A DNA stretch of 64,000 bases from Halomonas alkaliantarctica (GTDB lineage Bacteria; Pseudomonadota; Gammaproteobacteria; Pseudomonadales; Halomonadaceae): the NCBI RefSeq assembly GCF_029854215.1, contig NZ_CP122961.1, positions 3,782,001-3,846,000 on the forward strand. The letters are read 5' to 3'. The notes beneath the pieces are model-generated. The model searched no databases, was not told where the DNA came from, and saw nothing but the letters and a program-made list of their open reading frames with translations. Positions 25,689-33,956 of the stretch are shown here, piece after piece. The position numbers were made by a program, and so were the translations under genes. Each line of letters opens with the position of its first letter. Position 1 is the stretch's first letter.

Positions 25689-26390
25689 ATGACGCTTTCA
25701 CTGGTTCACTACCACCCCGCCACGGGCACCGTTGGCACCATCACTGCCACCGGTGGGGTGGCGGTAGGTGGCTATGTACATCACTGCTGGCGCGGCGTTG
25801 GAGCGTGCGTCACCCAAGGGCGGTTTACCAATCCATGGTACCCGGCTCGTGTGCATGACGCACTTGTCGATGGCGCCACTGCCAAGCAGGCCCTTGGCGC
25901 GGCGATCAACGCAGATAGTGATTCCGCGCTGCGCCAATGCATGGTAATGGATGCCCATGGACGCTCATCGGTGCATTCGGGAAGCGAGAACATCGCTGAG
26001 GTGCAAGACGCCCGCTTTCCCGGCGTCGCTGCGGTCGGCAACATGCTGCAGAGCAGCGATGTCGTGCAGGTCTTGGCAGAACAGTTCTTAAGCCTTAGCG
26101 CCACCAATAGCGGCGCCGCCATCAAACGCAGCGAGGCGCCCCGCTATCCTCATCATCACGACCAACACTTGCTGACGCACCTTATTGGCGCCCTCGATGC
26201 CGCGCTGGATGCGGGTGGCGATAAGCGTGGTACCCGCTCCGCCGCGCTGCGTATCGAGTCGTTCCAGCAAGCACCGATTGACTTGCGCGTTGACTGGTCG
26301 GAAGACGTCGTGGGCGCCTTGAGGGCGTTGGCTGACCAGTTCATGAGCGACGATTTCCAAGCCTTTTGGCGCCAACTGCCGCTACGCTAG
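25689..26390 (+). CDS. DUF1028-family protein (putative Ntn-type hydrolase)
   Basis: This 233-residue protein shows the DUF1028 pattern. It has an N-terminal glycine/valine-rich strand region (GGVAVGGYVHHCWRGVGACVTQ, about 22-43), then GRFTNPWYPARV (44-55), then a D-x5-RQCMVMDAHG segment (about 79-93). The family looks like an Ntn-hydrolase fold and often accompanies amidohydrolases and transporters, but no activity is firmly known to me. It starts 15 bases after the YfcC stop and precedes the M20 gene by 53 bases, so the three are very probably co-transcribed. Confidence 0.82.
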   Translation: MTLSLVHYHPATGTVGTITATGGVAVGGYVHHCWRGVGACVTQGRFTNPWYPARVHDALVDGATAKQALGAAINADSDSALRQCMVMDAHGRSSVHSGSENIAEVQDARFPGVAAVGNMLQSSDVVQVLAEQFLSLSATNSGAAIKRSEAPRYPHHHDQHLLTHLIGALDAALDAGGDKRGTRSAALRIESFQQAPIDLRVDWSEDVVGALRALADQFMSDDFQAFWRQLPLR

Positions 26391-26443
26391 AGGCACATCC
26401 ACGCTGCTGGTGTTGCTGGTATCCCGCGCCTATCGGAGAGTTT

Positions 26444-27703
26444 ATGACCGAAACCGCTGTTCACACTGCATTTTCCCAGGGCGAGCTGGGGCAGGTATTG
26501 ATCGACCGCCTGGACGAAGCCGCCCGCTGCTCGGCACCTGGCCCCGGTGTTACGCGACTGTTCTGCTCCCAGGCGCATCACCAGGTACTACCGCTAATCA
26601 GCCGCTGGATGGAGCAAGCGGGGCTTACACCCCAACTGGATGCCGCCGGTAACCTTGTGGGTCGCTGCCCCAAAGCTCAGGCAGGTGAGAAAACCTTCAT
26701 TTTGGGGTCTCATCAAGACTCAGTGATAGAGGGCGGCAAATACGACGGCATGCTGGGTGTGGCCCTACCGCTATTGGCCTTGGAAGCGCTTAAACGCGAA
26801 GGCATGACGCTGCCCTTCGGGATAGAAGTGGTCGCCTTTGGCGACGAAGAAGGGGTGCGCTTCCCTACCACGCTGGTGGGCAGTAAAGCACTCGCTGGGA
26901 GCGTGACTCCAGATCAGTTTGAAGCCCAGGATTCCGAAGGAACCTCACTACAAGACGCTTTGATAGCTTTCGGCTGTTCGCCTGATGATATTCCCGATAT
27001 CGCCCGCGACCCTGCCAACACCCTAGGTTTTTTAGAAGTACATATTGAACAAGGGCCAGTCCTGGAACAGCGTGATCATGCGGTAGGCATTGTCACGGCG
27101 ATAACGGGTATTGAACGCCACAAGGTCACGCTAAGCGGCAAAGCCGGTCATGCAGGCACGACACCGATGGATATGCGTCATGACGCGTTAGTCGGCGCGG
27201 CTGAAATGGTGCTTGCCATTGATAGCGTACTGCAGAGAACCGATGAGTTGGTCGGTGTGGTGGGCAGGCTCGAGGTTCATCCGAATGCGGTCAATGTGAT
27301 TCCTGCCCAGGTAACGTTCACAGTAGAACTACGCTCTCCAGAGTCGGCTACTCGCCAAGATGGAAGGGAAGCCGTAACAGCAGCTTTGGAGACGGTGGCA
27401 AAACGCCGCGGATTAACCATTAATGTTGAAAATACCTACAGCGCCGAGGCGGTGGCCTGTGCGGACTGGATGATGACCGCCCTAGAACAGGCGTGCATTC
27501 AGGTTGGCCAACCTGCTGAGCGACTATTCAGCGGGGCGGGCCACGATGGCTTGGCCATGCAGGCATTGACCGACATCGGCATGCTGTTTGTGCGCTGTAA
27601 AGATGGGCTGAGTCACCACCCGGACGAAGCCATTACCGCTGAGGATGGCGAATCAGCAACGCGGGTGGTCATGGCATTTTTACAACAGATGGGGGAACCA
27701 TAG
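26444..27703 (+). CDS. M20-family Zn-dependent amidohydrolase, allantoate amidohydrolase / N-carbamoylase type
   Basis: I chose the ATG at 26444, preceded by CGGAGAG. The 419-residue product has two-metal-site residues H90 (GSHQDS), D101 (YDGMLG), E135/E136 (FGDEEGVRF), H200 (EVHIEQGPVLE) and H392 near DGLSHHPDE. It also has H367 in GAGHDG. The HIEQG motif marks the hydantoinase/carbamoylase/allantoate branch, which splits off a carbamoyl or ureido group as CO2 and ammonia. It ends the M24-YfcC-DUF1028 group and is convergent with a GntR gene. A second M20 enzyme of the same branch lies at 33957-35204. Confidence 0.85.
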   Translation: MTETAVHTAFSQGELGQVLIDRLDEAARCSAPGPGVTRLFCSQAHHQVLPLISRWMEQAGLTPQLDAAGNLVGRCPKAQAGEKTFILGSHQDSVIEGGKYDGMLGVALPLLALEALKREGMTLPFGIEVVAFGDEEGVRFPTTLVGSKALAGSVTPDQFEAQDSEGTSLQDALIAFGCSPDDIPDIARDPANTLGFLEVHIEQGPVLEQRDHAVGIVTAITGIERHKVTLSGKAGHAGTTPMDMRHDALVGAAEMVLAIDSVLQRTDELVGVVGRLEVHPNAVNVIPAQVTFTVELRSPESATRQDGREAVTAALETVAKRRGLTINVENTYSAEAVACADWMMTALEQACIQVGQPAERLFSGAGHDGLAMQALTDIGMLFVRCKDGLSHHPDEAITAEDGESATRVVMAFLQQMGEP

Positions 27704-27721
27704 CGCAGCATGTACCGTTGC

Positions 27722-28477
27722 TTACTTCAATGGCTCAGGTAAAAAGCCTCGGCGTACCTGAGCCTCCTGCTGATTCATCACCCGCTGGGCATCCAGCATA
27801 TGCTCACGCATGATGTTATAGGCGCTTTCGGCATCGCCCAGCTCAATGGCATCCAAAATTTCTGCATGATAGCGACAGCCAGTCTGCCCTAAATCGTGGG
27901 TAACTGGCTCATAGAGACGGTGATAAATCGTCAGATCAGAGAGCACCTGAATGGTGAACCGGATAATAAATGTCAGCAGTTGATTACCTCCGGCTAACTC
28001 GGCAAGCATCAAGTGAAAATGCAGCGAATCAAGATGTTGCTGACGTTCAGTCTCGCTATCGTCCGCTGGGTCAGCGTAGCTATGTAGGCTTTCACGTAAG
28101 CGTGCCATATCACTGGCAGTCACGTTTCCCGCTAACGAAGCGGCTAGTTCAGGCTCTAACGCCAAGCGTATTTGGTAGATATCTTTAATTGAAATCTCTT
28201 TGAAAAACAGGTAATTGCTTAATAGCGATACCGCTTTGGCCTCACTCATCTCACGCACAAAAGCACCGCCCCCGGGCCCTGTGCGAGTTTCGACCAATCC
28301 CTGCGCTTCCAGTACTCGCGTACTCTCGCGCACCGTCCCTTTCGACACCTGCAGGGTCTCCATCAGCTCCGACTCGCTAGGTAGCCGGTCACCCGGCTTC
28401 AGGTGCCTATCCACGATCCAGCATTTGATTGTTTCCGCCACCTGATAAGGGCGGCGCTGAGGCGCGTTTTTTAACAT
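27722..28477 (-). CDS. GntR-family transcriptional regulator, FadR/FCD subfamily
   Basis: I chose the ATG at 28477 (251 residues); an upstream TTG at 28510 is possible. A winged helix-turn-helix occupies about 10-75, with LPSESELMETLQVSKGTVRES and the GPGGGAFV wing. An FCD effector domain of about 160 residues follows, with conserved D, H and R/E positions typical of metal-dependent acid sensing. It is convergent with the M20 gene and divergent from the old-yellow-enzyme gene; a perfect palindrome lies in the latter intergenic region. It probably governs one or both neighbours. Confidence 0.88.
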   Translation of the reverse strand: MLKNAPQRRPYQVAETIKCWIVDRHLKPGDRLPSESELMETLQVSKGTVRESTRVLEAQGLVETRTGPGGGAFVREMSEAKAVSLLSNYLFFKEISIKDIYQIRLALEPELAASLAGNVTASDMARLRESLHSYADPADDSETERQQHLDSLHFHLMLAELAGGNQLLTFIIRFTIQVLSDLTIYHRLYEPVTHDLGQTGCRYHAEILDAIELGDAESAYNIMREHMLDAQRVMNQQEAQVRRGFLPEPLK

Positions 28478-28586
28478 GCTATCAACAACATCCTTGGTAA
28501 TAAGCAGCAACAGTACCAGAGAGACTCTGACTTTGGATGTCCCATACGTGATTACCTAGTGCATAAATACGTTTTAAAATATCTGG

Positions 28587-28616
28587 TTGGCGTTTACTAG
28601 TAAACTGGTCTATTCT
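28587..28616 (+). promoter_or_regulatory. Candidate nemA promoter with palindromic operator
   Basis: TTGGCG (28587-28592) and TATTCT (28611-28616) are spaced 18 bases apart. The perfect 14-base palindrome GTTTACTAGTAAAC (28592-28605) fills most of the spacer, as expected for a repressor that blocks RNA polymerase. The start codon is 44 bases downstream. Candidate binders are the adjacent GntR protein or an unlinked NemR-like repressor. Confidence 0.45.
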
Positions 28617-28659
28617 GGTGTGTACTATTTCATCGAAGCATTCAAAAGGAGCTTAATTG

Positions 28660-29778
28660 ATGGCTTTCGAAACACTGTTTAACCCCATCCAGGTTGGCAG
28701 CCTGTCGATTCCTAACCGCGTAATCATGGCGCCGCTGACGCGTGCGCGCACACCCGATAGCGTACCGGGTAAGATGCAGGAAGCTTATTACGGTCAACGC
28801 GCTGGCGCGGGACTAATCATCAGCGAAGCTACCAACATTTCTCCCACTGCCCGTGGCTATGTGTATACGCCCGGCATTTGGACGGATGAGCAGGAAGCCG
28901 GCTGGAAAGGCGTAGTCAATGCGGTACACGCTAAAGGTGGCCGTATTGCCTTGCAGCTGTGGCACGTTGGGCGTGTTTCTCATGAAATGGTTCAACCTGA
29001 CGGCCAACAGCCCGTTGCGCCAAGTGCGCTGAAAGGTGAAGGCGCGCAGTGTTTCGTCGAGTTTGAAGATGGCACTGCGGGTCAGCACCCCACCAGCACA
29101 CCGCGCGCGCTGGAAACTGAAGAGATCCCAGGCATTGTCGATGACTACCGCAAGGCGGCCGAGCGTGCCAAGCGCGCTGGTTTCGATATGGTCGAAGTAC
29201 ACGCGGCGAACGCCTATCTGCTTAACCAGTTCCTGGCGACCGGCACCAATCAGCGTACCGACCAGTACGGCGGTTCGCTGGAAAATCGTGCCCGCTTCCC
29301 GCTGGAAGTGGTCGACGCCGTGATTGACGTCTATGGCGCTGATCGAGTGGGCATCCGCATGACGCCGTTTATCGAACTGTTTGGCTTGACCGACGACGAA
29401 CCTGAAGCGATGGCGTTCTACATGGCCGAACAGCTTTCCAAGCGTGGCCTTGCCTACCTGCACCTGAACGAACCCAACTGGGCCGGTGGCGATATCACCT
29501 TCCCTGACGGTTTCCGTGAGCAGATGCGTGAGCGCTTTAGTGGCAGCCTGATCTACTGCGGTAACTATGATGCAGAGCGCGCCGAGAAACGCATCAGTGA
29601 AAATACCACCGACGCCGTTGCCTTTGGCCGACCCTACATTGCCAACCCCGACTTGCCGGAGCGCTTCCGGGTTGACGCACCGCTTACCGAGCCCAACCAC
29701 GAAACCTTTTACGGCGGCGACGAGAAAGGCTACACCGATTATCCGTTTATGGATAATGGCTATGACCGCATCCAGTAA
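28660..29778 (+). CDS. nemA: Old yellow enzyme family alkene reductase
   Basis: The 372-residue product starts at the ATG at 28660, preceded by AAAGGAGC. OYE motifs are all present: MAPLTRAR (23-30), HVGRVSH (102-108), and the active-site H181 and N184 with Y186 in VHAANAYLLNQF. QYGGSLENRAR (202-212) and the FMN phosphate site FGRP near the C-terminus complete the pattern. It reduces activated C=C bonds and N-ethylmaleimide-type electrophiles with NAD(P)H and FMN, and belongs to the NemA/xenobiotic reductase group. It is monocistronic, with its own terminator. Confidence 0.92.
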   Translation: MAFETLFNPIQVGSLSIPNRVIMAPLTRARTPDSVPGKMQEAYYGQRAGAGLIISEATNISPTARGYVYTPGIWTDEQEAGWKGVVNAVHAKGGRIALQLWHVGRVSHEMVQPDGQQPVAPSALKGEGAQCFVEFEDGTAGQHPTSTPRALETEEIPGIVDDYRKAAERAKRAGFDMVEVHAANAYLLNQFLATGTNQRTDQYGGSLENRARFPLEVVDAVIDVYGADRVGIRMTPFIELFGLTDDEPEAMAFYMAEQLSKRGLAYLHLNEPNWAGGDITFPDGFREQMRERFSGSLIYCGNYDAERAEKRISENTTDAVAFGRPYIANPDLPERFRVDAPLTEPNHETFYGGDEKGYTDYPFMDNGYDRIQ

Positions 29779-29801
29779 CAGCCAAATGTAGCTTTCCCCC
29801 G

Positions 29802-29836
29802 CGCCCTGTTCAGCTTGTGACTGAACAGGGCGTTTT
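29802..29836 (+). terminator. Rho-independent terminator of nemA
   Basis: A perfect 12-base stem CGCCCTGTTCAG/CTGAACAGGGCG (29802-29813 with 29821-29832) has a 7-base loop and is followed by TTTT. It lies 24 bases after the nemA stop and just beyond the convergent agmatine deiminase gene. Confidence 0.85.
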
Positions 29837-29847
29837 CCTGCGAAACG

Positions 29848-30978
29848 CTATACGAGTGGTTGCTGCTGAGTGATACAGTGAATATTCCCTCCACCAAGCA
29901 GTATTTCCCTTGCCGTAACGCCGATCACCCTCTTCGTGGGAAATAACCGGGATAGAATGCCTTTAGCCTGTTCATCGTAATGAGGATCCAGCAAGGGCAT
30001 TACAATGACCGAGTTACCAATATAAAAGTTGACGTAAGAGCCTGCCATGCGATCCCCAGGTAAGCGGGGGTGCGAGCTGTTCAGGCGATCAATCCCACTG
30101 GCTTCATCGTCGGCAATATGGAGCGGGCCTGGCTGGGGCAGTTTATGAATAGCGAGCCGCCTGCCTTGAGCATCCGTGGCGGTTTCCAGCACACGCAATG
30201 CTTCCCGACAAATAGCACCCTGGGGATCTTCCTCATCCTCACACCACGTTAACGCCACATGGCCAGGCGCAATAAAGCAGCACAGGTTGTCCACATGGCC
30301 ATCGGTCTCATCGAGATAACAGCCACGCGGTAACCAGATGATGTGACTGACGCCTAAATACTCCTGCAGCCAGTGTTCGATCGTGGCGCGGCTCATCTCC
30401 GGATTACGGTTAGGATTCAGCAAGCACTCTTCCGTGGTGATCAGCGTACCTTCACCATCCACGTGAATGGCTCCTCCCTCTAGTACGAGAGGGGCCTCGA
30501 AGCGTTGAATACCCAGCATTTCACTGATTTTACAACGAATCCGTTTGTCTTTGTCCCATGGGAAGTAGAGCCCCTCCTTTAACCCGCCCCAGGCATTGAA
30601 CTCCCAGTCCACCATGGCGAGTCGCCCATCGGGGTGGGTAATAAAGGTGGGCCCGACATCGCGCATCCAGGCATCATTGCTGGACAGCTCAACAACCCGA
30701 ATATGCGCAGGCAACTGGTTGCTGGCATTTTCATACTGCTCATCATTGACACCCACAAAGACCGTCTCACTTTCGGCTATCGCTTGCGCGACATCGACAA
30801 AGGCTTGCTGGGCAGGTTTTGCACCGAAGCGCCATGTATCTGGGCGCTGGGGCCACAGCATCCAGCAGGCAGCATGAGGGGCAAACTCCGCTGGCATTGA
30901 AAAGCCTAATGCTCTGGGTGTTAGCTCACGCGCCAGAGGTTCGGTGGCCGTTGTAGTTATGGTAGTGGCGTGTTTCAT
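29848..30978 (-). CDS. aguA: Agmatine deiminase
   Basis: I chose the ATG at 30978 (376 residues), which overlaps the stop of the upstream carrier as ATGA. Family motifs are SNDAWMRDVGPTF (100-112) and LEGGAIHVDGEGTLI (166-180). H228 lies in DETDGHVDN, and the catalytic C368 lies in LGGGNIHC near the end. It belongs to the guanidino-modifying pentein superfamily and converts agmatine to N-carbamoylputrescine plus ammonia. The usual partner, the nitrilase-type amidase AguB, is absent from the window. An M20 carbamoylase lies across the divergent promoter instead. It is translationally coupled to the NhaC-type carrier. Confidence 0.93.
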   Translation of the reverse strand: MKHATTITTTATEPLARELTPRALGFSMPAEFAPHAACWMLWPQRPDTWRFGAKPAQQAFVDVAQAIAESETVFVGVNDEQYENASNQLPAHIRVVELSSNDAWMRDVGPTFITHPDGRLAMVDWEFNAWGGLKEGLYFPWDKDKRIRCKISEMLGIQRFEAPLVLEGGAIHVDGEGTLITTEECLLNPNRNPEMSRATIEHWLQEYLGVSHIIWLPRGCYLDETDGHVDNLCCFIAPGHVALTWCEDEEDPQGAICREALRVLETATDAQGRRLAIHKLPQPGPLHIADDEASGIDRLNSSHPRLPGDRMAGSYVNFYIGNSVIVMPLLDPHYDEQAKGILSRLFPTKRVIGVTAREILLGGGNIHCITQQQPLV

Positions 30979-32321
30979 ATATTCCCCACCACTATAAAGA
31001 AGCCCGTTGCCACGGCAGCGGCTATTAAGACATAGGGAAGTTGCGTTAACGCATGGGCCATTGGCGTACACCCCGCCCCTTGGGCAGAAAGGACAGTAGA
31101 ATCGCCGTAAAAGCAGGCATGGCTACCAAAGGCACTGGCGGAGATTAAAGCCCCTACAACGAGCGGCATATGCGCATCCATACTGCTGGCAAGCGGTAAT
31201 ACGATAGGCATCGCCACGGCAAACAGTCCCCAGAAGGAGGCGGTCGCAAAAGCGAGAAAGGCCATGGTGACGAAGACAACCGCCGGTAGCATACCCGCGG
31301 TCATTAAAGGCTGAACACTTTCGATCACATAGTTGGTTAAGCCAAGCAGGTCATTCACCTCTTTAAGCACAAACCCAGCCACCAGCGTGCCGAGTGGCAT
31401 AATCATGGCTTTGAAACCATCTAGCGCGGTGTCAAACGTATCGTTGAAGCTTAACAGCCGTTGCACAGCGATAAGCACTAGCGTCACTGTAAGCGCCACA
31501 ATCACGCCTCGCAGCACATCAATCTCAAAATACCAGGTGAAGAAAATCAGCGTCGCAATGGGAAGCAGAAAATTGAGCAGATGAGGGCGTTTTTTGCCTG
31601 TATCTTCTATTTCCAGCGCGCTGTCATCAGCGCCGTCGGGCTGCGGCTGGCCAGCTTCAGCGCGGGCTTCCGCTGCTCGCATTGGGCCAAGGTTGGGGAT
31701 AATGCCCAGTGCCACCAAAGGCACCAACGCCGCTGCTATCCAGGCGTAAAACATATACGGTATGGCTTGGATGTACAGCTCCATGCCGTTACCAGCCACA
31801 TTGTTTTCTTCCAGCAAACCGGCAAAGAACACAGCCCAGGTGGAAAACGGTACGAGAATGCAGATCGGCGCTGCTGTGGAGTCAACGATATAGGCCAACT
31901 TCTCACGGGATATATTAAAGCGATCAGTGACTTTCTTCATGGAAGCGCTAATGGTCAGCGCATTGAGATAGTCATCGACAAAAATTATTAGTCCCAGCCC
32001 CCAGGTAGCTAACAAGCTTTGTCGACGGGTGTGGATGCGTCGGGTTACGGCATCACCAAAGCTTAACACCCCCCCAGTTTTTACCAGCAAGGCAATCAAG
32101 CTACCAAATAGCCCGCACACCAGAATAATCCACGTCACCGTGTCATTACCCAATACCGATAGCAGAATATCTGACCCTTGGGTAATGACATTGAGTGGTT
32201 GAAACATTAATAAGCCTACTAGCGCGCCTGCCAGAAGGGACTCAATCGTGCGCTTGGTAATAATCGCCATGACTAACACCACTAGCGTGGGTATAAGGCT
32301 TAAAACTCCATACTCTTCCAT
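30975..32321 (-). CDS. NhaC-family carrier coupled to agmatine deiminase
   Basis: This 448-residue membrane protein has about 11 hydrophobic helices, a charged cytoplasmic loop around 215-240, FVDDYLNAL (about 114-122) and a C-terminal GSHACFYGDSTVLSAQGAG stretch (about 400-418). These fit the NhaC family. Its last codons overlap the aguA start (ATGA), strong evidence for joint function, so agmatine uptake or agmatine/amine exchange is a reasonable proposal. It follows the aminotransferase gene by 74 bases in the same direction. It is only distantly similar to the carrier at 13537-14991, although both accompany amine catabolism. Confidence 0.85.
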   Translation of the reverse strand: MEEYGVLSLIPTLVVLVMAIITKRTIESLLAGALVGLLMFQPLNVITQGSDILLSVLGNDTVTWIILVCGLFGSLIALLVKTGGVLSFGDAVTRRIHTRRQSLLATWGLGLIIFVDDYLNALTISASMKKVTDRFNISREKLAYIVDSTAAPICILVPFSTWAVFFAGLLEENNVAGNGMELYIQAIPYMFYAWIAAALVPLVALGIIPNLGPMRAAEARAEAGQPQPDGADDSALEIEDTGKKRPHLLNFLLPIATLIFFTWYFEIDVLRGVIVALTVTLVLIAVQRLLSFNDTFDTALDGFKAMIMPLGTLVAGFVLKEVNDLLGLTNYVIESVQPLMTAGMLPAVVFVTMAFLAFATASFWGLFAVAMPIVLPLASSMDAHMPLVVGALISASAFGSHACFYGDSTVLSAQGAGCTPMAHALTQLPYVLIAAAVATGFFIVVGNI

Positions 32322-32395
32322 TGGTTATTCCCCTTTATCGTTGTCATAGGTCACTACGGAAGACGGGCGATAACGCCCGTCCCGAATAGCAGTAT

Positions 32396-33796
32396 TTATA
32401 GGTAACCATCCGCTTTAAGTGAGCGCGTAGTGGCGGCAAACGCTTCGTCGAGAATAGCGACGACGTCGTCGACTACTTGGCGCGTCCAGATCAGGGGCGG
32501 CGAGATGATATTGAGATGACCAACCGGCCGAATAATCAAACCACGTTTCTGTGCTTCAGCGGCCACGCGGTCGCCCACGCGCGCCTCAACGGGGAGCAAC
32601 GCCTTTGTCGTTTTATTGGCCACATTTTCAATCGCCATCATGAAATGACTGCCACGTATGTCGCCTACCGTTTCATGAGAGGCGAGGGTTTTGAGCTGTG
32701 ACTCAAGATAGGGGCCAACCTCTAAAACATTCTCACAAATGCCTTCACGCTCAATGATTTCGATATTCTTAAGCGCTGCAGCACAACTAACAGGATGCCC
32801 GGAATAGGTGAAGCCAGTGCTCAATACTCCGCCTGGGCCTTGGGGCGTACTTAGCACGGCATAAAGGTCGTCTGATATCAGGGTTGCCCCCAGTGGGGCA
32901 TAGCCAGAGGAGAGCCCTTTGGCCACGTTGATAATGTCGGGTTGGGTGTCAAACACAGCTTCTGAGGCAAAGAAGTGCCCTAAGCGACCAAAGCCAGTGA
33001 CGACTTCATCGGCAATAAAAAGAATCTCGTTGGCACGGCATATGGCCTGTACTCGGGAGTGATAGCCCTGCGGCGCCACCAATACGCCGCCTGCGCCCAT
33101 GATGGGCTCGGCGATGAAGGCGGCGATGTTATCTGCCCCTAGCCGTTCAATGGTCTGCTCAAGTTCATCGACCAGATGATCACAGTACTCGGCCTCACTC
33201 ATCCCCTCTGGACGGCGATAGCAGTTGGCTTCGCTCAGATGGGTCACCAGATCAAGCGTATCGAACTGCCAGTTATTGCTGGCGATACCGGTCAGGCTCG
33301 CCGCCATGTAGGTAGTACCATGGTAGGCATTGGTGCGCGATAAGATCCGCTTTTTAGTCGGCTTGCCCAAGCGATTGAAGTAGTAATGCACGAGCCGGAT
33401 GGTGGCATCGTTAGCCGTTGACCCACCGCAACTAAAAAACACATGGTTCAGATGGGCAGGCGCAAGCTCGGCGAGCTTAGCCGCCAGCTCGGTGGCCGGA
33501 GCATTGGATAGGTTATTAAAAGTGGAGAAGTAGGCCATGCGAGTGGCTTGCTCGGCCATCGCCTGGCCAATTTCGGCACGGCCGTGGCCCACATTGACAC
33601 ACCACAGGCCCGCAATCCCATCGATAAAGCGATTGCCGTGTACATCTTCGACATAGATACCATCACTGTCGGTAATCAAGTCACAGCCCTTTTCGTGGAA
33701 CAAGCTGAAGTCGGTGAAAGGGTGAATAAAGTGATTTTTATCTTTTTGCCAAAGATCTTGCGCATCGTAAGAGGCTTTCGCCTGCTGTTGAGTCAT
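32396..33796 (-). CDS. Class III aminotransferase, omega-amino acid/polyamine:pyruvate type
   Basis: This 466-residue PLP enzyme has the PLP aspartate D263 in FIADEVVTGFGRLG and the lysine K293 in NVAKGLSSGY. HPFTDFSLFHEKG (25-37) and GLWCVNVGHGR (63-73) match the SpuC/YhxA branch. It starts after GAGGGC and is the first gene of a transcript continuing into the NhaC carrier and aguA. Next to agmatine deiminase, its substrate could be putrescine or N-carbamoylputrescine, giving an aldehyde for the divergent dehydrogenase. It resembles but is clearly distinct from the enzyme at 16712-18088. Confidence 0.9.
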   Translation of the reverse strand: MTQQQAKASYDAQDLWQKDKNHFIHPFTDFSLFHEKGCDLITDSDGIYVEDVHGNRFIDGIAGLWCVNVGHGRAEIGQAMAEQATRMAYFSTFNNLSNAPATELAAKLAELAPAHLNHVFFSCGGSTANDATIRLVHYYFNRLGKPTKKRILSRTNAYHGTTYMAASLTGIASNNWQFDTLDLVTHLSEANCYRRPEGMSEAEYCDHLVDELEQTIERLGADNIAAFIAEPIMGAGGVLVAPQGYHSRVQAICRANEILFIADEVVTGFGRLGHFFASEAVFDTQPDIINVAKGLSSGYAPLGATLISDDLYAVLSTPQGPGGVLSTGFTYSGHPVSCAAALKNIEIIEREGICENVLEVGPYLESQLKTLASHETVGDIRGSHFMMAIENVANKTTKALLPVEARVGDRVAAEAQKRGLIIRPVGHLNIISPPLIWTRQVVDDVVAILDEAFAATTRSLKADGYL

Positions 33797-33870
33797 TCTT
33801 ATGCCCTCGCTTATTAGGAAGCCGTTGTAGAGGTGGCTTCACAGGCTAGCGGGGATAACAGTGTCGGGAA

Positions 33871-33890
33871 TATATCCCCATTGGGGTATA
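33871..33890. promoter_or_regulatory. Inverted repeat shared with 37874-37893, candidate LuxR-type operator
   Basis: TATATCCCCATTGGGGTATA has a CCCCA-T-TGGGG core with AT-rich flanks. It sits midway between the divergent aminotransferase and M20 genes. Its centre is about 43 bases upstream of the start point expected from a TATGGT (33912-33917), a usual distance for LuxR-type activators. Twelve consecutive bases (CATTGGGGTATA) recur at the promoter of the TctC-type gene. Confidence 0.55.
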
Positions 33891-33956
33891 TCGGCTGCGC
33901 GGAAGGCCTCCTATGGTTGATCTCCTTAACCCAACAAACACAACAGGAGACACGCC

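Noticed and set aside
28813..29700. Long minus-strand frame (295 codons) opposite nemA
   Set aside because: It mirrors a highly conserved old-yellow-enzyme gene and has no family resemblance of its own.
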